Below, in pieces: positions 38,936 through 49,800 of a DNA stretch of 64,000 nucleotides. Within the stretch, counting starts at the first letter, position 1. Each line of letters opens with the position of its first letter. Position numbers and translations under genes: made by a program. The stretch comes from Mactra quadrangularis (taxonomy: Eukaryota > Mollusca > Bivalvia > Venerida > Mactridae), in contig CM046294.1 in the NCBI GenBank assembly GCA_025267735.1, positions 43,375,570 through 43,439,569 on the forward strand. Direction: 5' to 3'. A model generated the notes under the pieces. That model did no database searches, had not been told where the DNA came from, and saw only the letters and a list, made by a program, of their open reading frames with translations.

Positions 38936-40959
38936 TCTTATGACAGTATCATAGCAGTATATATTTGACCCCGACTTCGATTTTATGTCAGGTGTTCGGT
39001 CAGTGTTTATTACAGACTGTTGACCAGGTCAGTGACCGCTATGATGATCACAGGATGACCACTGACATATTGTTTATCTGATGGTCACTTTAACCATATA
39101 TTAACAGTACATCACCCATACACTCCCCTTCAAATGACCGTGGACAAAATTCTGTTTTCAGGATAAAATGTTTCACATTTACCCGTGAATCAAGAAACAA
39201 TGAGTCTAATGAACAAATTCCATAATCAGCATTAATTAGTTTATTTACTTATTATTCAAACTATGTTCCATGATTAAACTTTTATTCGTAGTAACATTAC
39301 TTGTGATATGCATTATCATTTTTTTCTAAAATTTTATTGTCCAAATACTTTCGACCGGTGCTGTATTTCGACCATGTTGCTAAGAGCAAATGTTTTACTT
39401 TATTGCCGATTTAATATATTACTTACTAAAACACGTGTATTTGACATGTGACTATGATAATGATGGTGCTTTTTGAGGTTTAAATTAATTACGGCCCGTA
39501 TACTCTTTATGGTCGCATTATGTGCAGACCCCGAGACGTGGCTCTTCTTTCCATTAAAGAGCGAACTTTGGGTCTGAATGGAGTCAAATTTTGAATAAAA
39601 CATTTATAATTCATACTAAGATGATGGTACCATAATGGCCAAAGATTTGCTAAATTTCGGTTACCAATGATGTGCTGTCTCCAGTTGGCAATTACGGCAT
39701 TATAAAATTCAAGGGGACAATAGTCACGTGATCTGCTACAATCACAGATAAGGTAAACAAACACACGTTTATCGCAAATTATCAAACGAAATCATAAAGC
39801 GCATGATATTTGGCCATTCCAAACTGGAATTCTGTTAAGCGTCAACTCAAATTTGACAAACCTAGGTACCTATTCACAACAACACAACCGAAAACGAAAA
39901 CACATAATTTTTCGGCAAAAAACAATGCACTTTATATATATTTTTTCAATGGAATAAAATCCTCATAATATGAAACAATGGTCTGAATTTAATATAAAAT
40001 TACTAGTGTTTTTACGTAAAATATATAATGACGCGGATATGATAAATTGCTTACGATGAATAACGTCGTTCCCGAACACAATTTTCCCTAAATGAAATTG
40101 TCGTATCGAATCCCGGAATATCGGAATTATTTAAGAAAATTTTACCTACAATTTTGTTTTTTTATTTTGATTGAGGACTCTAAAACCTACGCGCACGCGG
40201 ACGCTTAACAAAATTCCGATATGGCATGGCCTTACTAAAACTCCTGAAAATTCCTAAATGGTGCCGTAAATCTTGATCATTCGCTTCAAAGTTTTCGCAC
40301 AAATATTAAAGAAATTGGTTAACTGGGTCATTTGAAAATATAATTTGTGCAGAGGCTTCATAGTAAACAGCTACAGTTCACAGGCTAACATTAGAGTGTC
40401 AGTCATAGAGATGTTAAAGTTATTTTAGGCAATATTTGAATATTGTCAATTTTGGGCTGCGTAAGAATTTGATAAAAAAAACAAGCGTTTGTTTACATTC
40501 TGAAGATCACATGACCTATATATCCAGAAATTGCCAAAACGAAGCTACGTCGTTAAAAACTCCGATCTCTCTAAAAGGAAACTGAACAAAATCTGGTTTA
40601 AACCAGATCTAAAATTGTCCGCCGCTCGCGTACTCACTTACAAGTGCCTAAGGTTGTTCATGTATTATAACTTTTATAATCGGAAACCATATCTCAATGA
40701 TAATCATGCTATTTATTATTTCATGTATAAATTATGGTAATATTTTTAGATTTATTGCCCTCAAGTCATTATTTATTTTGTCTTGTCCAGTTTTCCATGA
40801 AACCTTCATTCAACGCCTAAGATTTATTTATTTATTTATAAGTCATGGCTATACATAGTGTGTCTTAGTTTGGTTTCAGTAAATAAACTTCTAGAAATGA
40901 TACACGTGTTTGCTCCTTTGTCCATTTTGTGAAACATTGTCCATTTTATAACTGATCGA
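38936..40959. other. No gene recognised
   Basis: AT-rich, with short open frames lacking any family signature. Confidence 0.4.
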
Positions 40960-41262
40960 GCCGCCCGGCTTGCTCAGTTGGTAGCACGCAAATCTACTGA
41001 TCGAGGGGTCGTGGGTTCGATTCCCGGGCGGGGCATGCTTTCGTGGAGCTTGGTCATGAAATTATTCTACGGCCATTCCCCCTCCTACCAATGATTTTTT
41101 ATTATGTAGGGCAGTTGACGGAAGTATTTGCTTAGAAGTTGGTTAACAGCTAAATCCAGAAATTTAGCTTTTCCAGGAGGAGTGAGTATAGGTTGACTGA
41201 CTGCCGTTATATGACCAATACAATGTGTTGCTACGGCGTTAAACCAACAAACAAACAAACAA
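40960..41262 (+). mobile_element. SINE family B, full-length copy
   Basis: tRNA-like head: box A TGCTCAGTTGGTAGCACGC and box B GGGTTCGATTCCCGGGCGGG. The body contains GACGGAAGT and GGTTGACTGACTGCC, and the tail GCTACGGCGTTAAACC is followed by (AACA)n. The tail resembles that of family A although the heads and bodies differ. Confidence 0.88.
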
Positions 41263-41810
41263 TTGATCGAAGTTTGGTGCGTAGAAGTAAATCGCGAGAG
41301 GTGTATAACAAAGCACAGCTAACCGTTACATGTATCAGTTTATTTTGATTTTTTTTACTTCTGTATCGACTTAGCTAAATCTGCACTGATTTTGGTGTTT
41401 GAAATCGACCTATGAATTTATTTTTCGGCGTATACGAAATGTGTTGGTGTCATGCTTAAGAGCAAAGTCTTAATTTACTAAGAATACATGTTAAATCTGT
41501 GAATAAGATGATTTAGTATGAAGAAATTGATCACCGAATGAACTGGGGTAAACATTTACAATTTTAGTATTATAGAAATATACCTTATATACATATATGT
41601 TGTGTTTATGTGTTGTGTTTTGTTTTGGAACGGTCTCGGTCATCAATGGATCTGTGAAGTGGTCAATGCATGCTATTTTTTATTATCTTATTTATTGTCC
41701 TGTACAGGCACAAGTCGTAAAAGTGAGCCATCTGTTCCTGGACTTTTCTTACAGCATGTATAAAAGAAGTCATTGTTGAAAATGGACAGCACACCGTTTA
41801 TGGCAAGCGT

Positions 41811-41930
41811 GGGTTTCAAAAGAAGCCGCGGTCGTAAGGTTCGAGCGCACCGTTTTTTTGGACAATTTTTGGTTTCAAAAGAAGCCGGGTGCGGTCGTAA
41901 GAGTCGAGCGGTCCGTTTTCGGACATCTCT
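41811..41930. repeat. Two-unit tandem duplication, about 60 bp
   Basis: GGTTTCAAAAGAAGCCG, GGTCGTAAG and TCGAGCG recur in order at 41811 and 41870. Confidence 0.7.
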
Positions 41931-42206
41931 CAGCTGGTCAGCTTAAAAATAGCATCCAGAGAGATTATATCTATTTTAAAGGTAACATTGACAGGTCAAT
42001 GTCTATTTAAAGAATATTTTATACCCAAATCACTATAATCTGGTCTGAATAGATCCTACTTCCCGGGGGTTATGGACGATTTTTGGGCTTCTTGGCTAAA
42101 GTACATGGTCACTATGAAGTTACAACCGCTTGGTAAATAAACAGAGTACGGATGTACTACGACTTTTATTTTCACAGGAACCGCTTTGGTCTGGTTGGAT
42201 CAAACT

Positions 42207-42275
42207 CCTCACAGCGGTTACTTTACGCTTTGTTTACTTTTTATATATCAATTGGGGCCAGTAACCGCTGTGAGG
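42207..42275. repeat. Small perfect inverted repeat
   Basis: CCTCACAGCGGTTAC at 42207-42221 and its complement at 42261-42275, 39-bp loop. A third copy of CTCACAGCGGTTACTTCCCT is near 45872, so it is part of a dispersed repeat. Confidence 0.65.
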
Positions 42276-44785
42276 TATTTATGGTTAGAAGTGCAAGTAA
42301 ACTAATGCTTAAATGCCCAGTTTCTATATATGGTCATATTAAATAATTTACTCTGAAAAGATAATTACGTTTTTATTACATGTATTCAGAGTATTAAAAT
42401 CAGCTTTTCTATTTTAAATACTGGCACTATTTAAACTAATAACCAGAAAGTTCTTATATGGAACATCGGAACATACTGAGCATACAATGTATTTTCAATA
42501 TGAAATGAGCGCTATACAAATGTGATATATTATAGATAATGATTATACAGTAACCTATCATAATTATGTATATGTGTGTACATTTATATAATATTTTAGG
42601 GGGACTAATATGTCGATAGCCAGTGAGTTGAGCCAAAACCTAATATTTCGAAGCAATGAACTTAATTAGCATGAAATACTTTGTAATGTAGCAGACTAAA
42701 AAGCCTATGTTTACAAATACAAATATAAGCATAGACTTCATGTCAAGTATAAATGATAAACTTTAAGGATCGTTGGAAACTTCCTTGTAAACTCGTAGAT
42801 TATTTTCCCCTTTCATTCGATTGACGTAAAATTGAAATTTTCTAAAATCCTTTTTAGACTTCATGTATCGATCCCTTAAAGGAATTGCCAGGCAAAACTT
42901 GAACTTCATCTTTTCCAGATTTCGCATCACTTTTTTATAATTAGGAATGCAACAAACACGCTGTTACATTACTAGGCAAAATATTATCTCGTAATACGTG
43001 GGACATCCATCCTGTAATCTATACATCAATTAATTACATCGATTTAGTCTTTATCAAGACTTTGTCCGTGCCTTGTCTTTTAGCTAACAAATGATTTTTA
43101 ATCTAACCACATGACTTAGAAGAAAATGACGCTAGATAATTACCGTCTTAATCTTTGAGGGTCAAGATTCGTGGCTTAAACTATTAAAAAACACTATTGC
43201 TATTTTTTCTTCAGATAAAGATATTGAAATTCTTTACTTTATCTCATGAAGAGCTTCAAAGTAAAAATGCATGTTTTTGTTTATTGATTTTGACTTAACG
43301 TAAAATTACGTTATAAAGATCCCTCTGGTTATTGCATAATAACGTGATTTATGTTGATGTTTTAGCCCCAAATGATCCTTAATTTAAGAAAAAGGGATGT
43401 CAGTAGGTAGAGCATTCTGCTATTAAGAATATCATTTTTGATTATTCCTATAGTGGAGAGAGTGCCCTCTTTTGTGGAGTTTTAAGCAAATAACTATACT
43501 ATTCAACACGTCAAAACAGTAACATTTGTTTTATGCAATACCCAAGGTCGTGTCCTCAGATGAAGGTCATATCGTCCCACACTGATAACACGGTGACTAT
43601 AAGCTTACAATGATGTATCTGTCATACCAATGTATAGACATCAAATTATCTCAAATATTTTATGACAGTATAGTTCATTGCTGATCATGTTATCAAAAAT
43701 GTTTTAAATCTTGTTAAATCTTGAAATATTCAGCAATGACAAGATTTCTGTACGAGACAGACACAAATTGTCAAAAATGCATAACATAAAATTTCGAAAA
43801 AAAACACCGAAATTTATAATTGTAAAATTTTGCTAATGTAGTTTATACAAAATATTTAACTCGATTGTGAAACAAGTAAAATTTATAGATTGTACATGTA
43901 TGTTTATCAAACATAATTCTACATACTTCCTGATCCCTTAGTCTAATTTTGGTTAAAAATCGATTTTCATTACAATTTGTGAGATCAAACATTGATATCA
44001 TCTTCATAAAGAACATCACACTTGAAGAAAAATGTTTAGTGGGCCCATTCGTTAAAAAAATACATGTATTGCATTCTTAAGACGAAAGTCATTTCATAAA
44101 AAAATACACAAAATGTAATATGCTGGAAATCTGTGAAGGGTTTTACAAAAAAAATGTCATTAGGTTTACTCCTAAGGGCCCTTCGTATATTTAAAGTTTG
44201 AAATTGATACCTTAAGAAATAAAAAAGTAAGTTATAATAAAATATATTTTACGGCACTAAAACTTTAATCAGAAATACGGACGCGGAAGGTGTTTAAACT
44301 GTTATTTGTTTCAGAATGTACCTCGAATAAATCAGTCATGGGTCATTTATTCTGATGAATATTTTTATAGCATTGCAAGGGGCCTTTAGGAGTAAACACA
44401 ATATTTTATTTAACTACATGTATGTCTATATAATGGCATTATAAACAGAATTGAACAGATCTGTACTTTCCTTATATGCGATCTTTGCAGTCTTTATAAA
44501 GGGGGGGGGGTAATCTGATCTAAATTCGTCTTGAAATAAAGACTTCATACAGAGTTACTTCCCTTTCACATAGTAGTATTCACTTCCATTCGAAACCACT
44601 GTAATGATACTGTAAAATTACGATCAGTCGTTTTCAGATAAGCACGACCAATCGAATGTCTAATTTAATACCAGAACGAAGCATGTACAAATGTTATTTA
44701 TCTTTATTTAACATAATTAAATAATCATTTGAAAGCCCCTACACCTGTTTCTTTTGCATAATACAAAAGCACAAGACCATTTTTA
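42276..44785. other. No gene recognised
   Basis: AT-rich, intron- or spacer-like. GTCAGTAGGTAGAGCATTCT near 43398 is tRNA box-A-like but lacks the rest. Confidence 0.4.
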
Positions 44786-45036
44786 CTGGGTTTTAACGCC
44801 GTATCAACACAATTTAGGTCATTTTACGGCATCCAGCACACATAACCTAGCCTTTCTGGACCATTGTCTATAACAAGTACTTACCTACTGTTCCACAAGG
44901 CCGGAAACTTCTCCATATTATCTAATCAATGGAGGAAAATTGTCAAATTTTCATGGAAGGGTATAACCTCCCCGGGAGGGATTTGGACCCGGGACACGAG
45001 ATTACAAATCCCGGCGCGCTACCAACTGCGCTGGTT
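44786..45036 (-). mobile_element. SINE family A, minus copy
   Basis: Reverse-complement match to 37317-37611: tail complement TTTTAACGCCGTATC, body, box B region CGGGAGGGATTTGGACCCGG (mutated) and box A complement CTACCAACTGCGCT. Confidence 0.82.
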
Positions 45037-45341
45037 ACACAAGACAATGCTAATAATAAAATAAACTATTACATCAAACTTTTTAAAATACATGTTTATT
45101 AACTAAAACAATTATATATAAATGTTGAACCTATAAATAATATAAATGTGTTTTTCTATGTACATGTATTTGTACACAATATTATTTGATATGAGCAAAT
45201 GATCAGTTTGGACGGAGATTTTATTTTCAAGTTCACCGGTATCAGAATAGCCGATCCGTAGAAAATAAAACATGTAGTTAGGGCATATACTAGCATGTTT
45301 CGACTCTACAACTTCAATACCCATTGGGAGGAACTGGAGTG

Positions 45342-45455
45342 TTTTGTTGTTCAGAGGTTGTTGCTGCTTAGAGATTAAATTTAATTAAGATTGCACCTAA
45401 AGGAATTTTCAAAAGTTGTTGTTGTGCAGAAAATTTTCTCTATAGAGGGCCACTC
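45342..45455 (-). mobile_element. Fragment related to the CAGT-ended MITE at 25230
   Basis: The complement shows GCAACAACCTCTGAACA and AAAGGAATTTTC-like phrases in the order of 25230-25408, with ends lost. Confidence 0.4.
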
Positions 45456-45518
45456 ACGCTTTTTGAACGATTTAAGAGTTCAATGTCTTTGAAAATACAC
45501 TTCTTTATCATTATTCTC

Positions 45519-45823
45519 AGGGGTGGATCCAGGATTTTTTCTAGGAGGGGTCCAAACTTTTCTAAGGAGGGATCCGAATTTTTGTAGGGGTGTCCGAACT
45601 TTCGAACCTCAACCACAATATACTCATTTTGCAGAAAATATGCAACATATTAATAATAAACACTACATAACCATTAAATCTATGTTAAGCACCGAGAAAA
45701 ATTGCTTCATGCTGTACTTAAAATCACTTATGGTCAAGAAAATACACCAATGGACAGGTACATTTTCCAAATTCTAGGAGGGGGGTCCGGACCCCCTTGA
45801 CACCCCGCTAGATCCGCCTATGA
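45519..45823. mobile_element. Family B element, copy 4
   Basis: AGGGGTGGATCCAGGATTTT at the left, CTAGATCCGCCTATGA at the right, same core as copies 1-3. The open frame over its left end is an artefact. Confidence 0.8.
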
Positions 45824-46669
45824 TTTTACAATTGTTTGTTTCTTCGGACTTTTCCTCCAGTGTCTAACTTCTCACAGCGGTTACTTCCCTTTTTGTTTTT
45901 GAATCTCATATGGGACAACACAGGGTTCCGAATGCTTGAATCACTGCAGAGTTACTCCCCTTCGTTGAAACAATAAAGTAACAATGTGTGACGTAACCAA
46001 TGAGAAAAGTCAATTATAAGTAATAAACAATTCTAAAGCTACAACCAGTGAGTATGTACACAAGTTCTGAGAAATGATGAAATAGACCCCGAGGGTCACG
46101 TGGATCGATCATGGTCAAATTTAGGGTCCCATAGGAAGTAATACGCCCAGTATATAATGTTAAACACTAAAAATGTTGAAGGGAATAAAATCCTTGATAT
46201 TTTATCAACCATTCTAGCACGACCAATGTCTGATGATTTTATAAAACATGGACATTTACTGGATTTTATTGACAGAGATACCTGAAAAGAAATTAAGAAA
46301 AAATGAATATTAATGTCCCTTTAAAGAATGCAAAGACCCTATATAAAATGTATATAGGGTCATTGAAGAATGTTAAGCTTCTTTGCCATCCACAATGTTT
46401 CGAGCGAAAATCCAATTTTAAGGATAAAGCAAACTACATGGCCATGAAAAAATAAAGAAAAAACTGTACAAAGCCCCAAAATCGACGCAATAGATCGAAA
46501 ATTTCCGGATTCAAACCCCAACAGGGCACTTCTAATTATCGTGGGCTAGAAAGTTACTTGTGATTGTTTATTTCACTAAGCAATTTAATGGGTACGTGTG
46601 AGTGAGAGTGTGTCTTCGAGCGATCTAATCAATTCGAATGAGCGCGTTTAGAGAGATCGTGAATAAATT

Positions 46670-46705
46670 TTTATTCACTTTACTTTTATTATAAAATGAA
46701 AATTA
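46670..46705 (-). terminator. In-frame stop and AATAAA just past the exon 8 donor
   Basis: Reading through the exon 8 donor meets TAA at 46705-46703. An AATAAA follows at 46675-46670, about 28 nt on, inside the palindrome GTGAATAAAAATTTATTCAC. This could serve a short isoform ending after M3, or be chance in AT-rich DNA. Confidence 0.3.
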
Positions 46706-46714
46706 ACCTCTCAC

Positions 46715-46888
46715 CTCGTTACTTTCGATGCCTTCACTGCCATTATCTCCCGCTTTACCATTTTCTTTATTTCTTGGACTTACTGACTTTTTCCTGCCTT
46801 CTGTACGTGTTAATACATTCACATAGGCAAACTCAACTAGACCCAGAAATACAAATGTCAAACATGTCGCCATGTAAACATCAATGGC
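46715..46888 (-). CDS. Channel exon 8: M3 and start of the intracellular loop
   Basis: 174 nt coding residues 300-357. [20 protein letters not shown] is M3, followed by a hydrophilic, charged stretch ([12 protein letters not shown]...) that begins the cytoplasmic loop. The best donor is AACGAG/GTGAGA, phase 0. If this donor is not used, the frame runs VRG then stop at 46705-46703. An internal GTAAGT at the codons for V-S is a weaker alternative donor. Confidence 0.93.
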
Positions 46889-49800
46889 CTGAAAGATAGG
46901 AAAATATAAAACTTAGATAACTAACAATCAATAATAAATCATATACCACCAATTTCAAACAAGAGTTGTCTTTCCTACTCTCTAAAACATGATGAAAGAA
47001 CGATAACTCTGAACAATGTTTGATAAACCTGTATTACAAAACGAGATAAAATGATTCACTAAGCGATGTCCAACTATCATATGTTTCTATATATGAGATA
47101 TATGATGTACAATTCTAAGACTTAATTGTATGAATTGCGCCGAATTGCGTTTTTAAAATGATCGCCCATTTTTAATAATTAGAGATTACATATATATATA
47201 CATGTACATAGCGTAGATAAAACATGCAAAATATCTATTTTCCTGGAATTACCTTCCGTTTTCTTGATGTTTCATGTTGCTCTGTATACTGAACAATAAC
47301 ACGGTCAAAAACGTCAGTGACATAAAATTTAAAGGATCGAACAGGATTGACTATTTCTGCAATCGGCTAACTACATTATAAACAAGTTAACTACATGTAT
47401 GTAGTTAAGTAGCTAGTTTACCATTTAATAACGTTTTAATTATCTGGTGGCAGAAATATGCCACCATAATCATAATTAAAGAGAATTTAAACTAATTCCA
47501 AAAGCTCTACGTGTATTTTCTAAACATTTTTGGAAAATATATGTAGGTGAAAATTGATTTGGAATCAAAACTCTTTACCTTAACATATGAGACATGTGGA
47601 AGATTGGCACGTGCACCAGAACTCTGTGTTGTCATGGTGAGGACAGTTAGAAGACCTAGTGAGATACGTGCTGGTACTGAGGTACAATCTAACCAGAAGT
47701 TTACCCAAGATAAAAACACTATAAGTATACTTGGTACATAGATCTGTATAATATAATATTGATAATTTCTGACCAATAAAAACTGTGCTCCTATACATGG
47801 ATATACAACTGAAAATATAGAAAATACAAAATTTATAGTACGCCTGTTGACTCTTTAAAGCGTCGTTTTCTCTAGTGCAACGTGTTACATACTAGACCTT
47901 GAGCCAGTATATGACATTGCTCCCCCCCCCAGGGGGAATTTTCAAGGGTATGATTTTCTTAACCCATATGGTGGTAGGCATTCACTGATGAAAGTTTGCA
48001 GAGTTCTGTTGGGGCTTTACAGAGTTATGGGACTTTGAAATATCACCCATTCTCATTTTCTGGTCAAATCCATAACAGACCTTAGGCCAGTATATACCCA
48101 CACGGGGAATTTTCAAGGGTATGATTTTCTTAACCCATATAGTGGTAGGCATTCACTGATTAAAGTTTACAAAGATCTGTTGGGGCTTTACAGAGTTATG
48201 GGACTTTGAAATATCGCCCATTCTCATTTTCCAGTCAAATTCATCATATCTTTGAGCCAGTATATGACATTGCTCCCCACATGGGGAATTTTCAAGGATA
48301 TGATTTTCTTAACCAATGTAGTGGTAGGCATTCACTGATAAAAGTTAACAAAGTTCTGTTGGGGCAATACAGAGTTATGGGACTTTGAATTATCGCTCAT
48401 TCTCATTTTCCAGTCAAATCCATAATAGACCATGAGCCAGTATATGACATTGCTCCCCACATGGGGAATTTTTAAGGTTATGATTTTCTTAACCCATATA
48501 ATGTTAGGCATTCACTGATTTAAGTTTACAAAGTTGTGTTGGGGCTTTACAGAGTTATGGGACTTTGAAATATCGCCCATTCTCATTTTCTGGTCAAATC
48601 TTTAATAGACCTTGAGCCAGTATATAACATTGCTTCCCACATGGGGAATTTTCAAATGTATGATTTGCTTAACCCATTTAGTGGTAGGCATTAATTGATA
48701 AAAGTTTATAAAGTTCTGTTTAGGCCTAACAGAGTTATGTGACTTTGAAATATCGCCCATTCTCATTTTTGGTTTAAACCATAAGTGCTTTTAAAGCAAG
48801 TTTAAGACATTGCTCCTTCCTGGGAGTAATTATCTATGGTATATTTTTTAAACCCACATGAAAGTAACAGTTCACTGATAAAAACTTTGCAAAGTTCTGT
48901 TGGGGCTTTACAGAGTTATGGGACTTTGAAATATCGCTCATTCTCATTTTCCGGTAAAAACCATAAGTGCTTTTAAAGCCAGTATATGACATCGCTCCTC
49001 CTGGAAGTAATTATCTATGGTATGATTATTAAACCCACATGGTAGTTGCAATTCACTTATAAAAGTTTGCAAAGTTTTGTAGAGTTCTGGGACTTTGAAC
49101 TTCATGACCCCCTATGGCCATTTTCTATGCCAAAATGTTCTTATTACTGTCCTCCGGTATTCTATTTCGACGCATCTTAATTATGAAGCCATTTTGTTTT
49201 TGACAACGATTTGGATTTTGGGTTACCCTGTAACGTCATTCCTGTGCATTTCCGATAGTAAGCAGTGTGGTGATTTCTTAACACCAATATGTGAGGAGGC
49301 AGGGATTTTGAGGGACTCTTTTCATACCTCTTTTCAACACAAAAAATGGTGCTTTTTCCTATTACGTTCTTAGTTTAGTTTTGAACATGCCATTTTTTCT
49401 AAAACAATAAATATAACAGACAGATTGGCGTCCCTTATTTCTTGCTATTTCAAGAGAGTCACTTGACAGGTAGAGTACTTTCGTTTTGGCAAGACTAAAA
49501 ATAGAAACAAATCAAATGCATCGTTTCTCTGTTCTCTTATGTCAGCCATATAGGAAATCTCCACTTTACATATTTTTATTTCTTGATTTTAATGATAACT
49601 TGCAGTTATTAATAAAAGTTTTACAAGATGGACAAATGAATAAAGTATTTACAAGAAGGGTCATTCGTTAGTCAGACTAAATAAATTTTACACATATTTG
49701 AATAAAAGCACCTATTTTCTATGGTAACGTATGTTTCTATACGGACCACACTAATAAAACTTTATTTTTTCGTCTGTATTTGTATGTTTGTCTATGATTT

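Noticed and set aside
40960..41036. Functional tRNA gene
   Set aside because: Same reasoning: head of SINE family B with body and (AACA)n tail.
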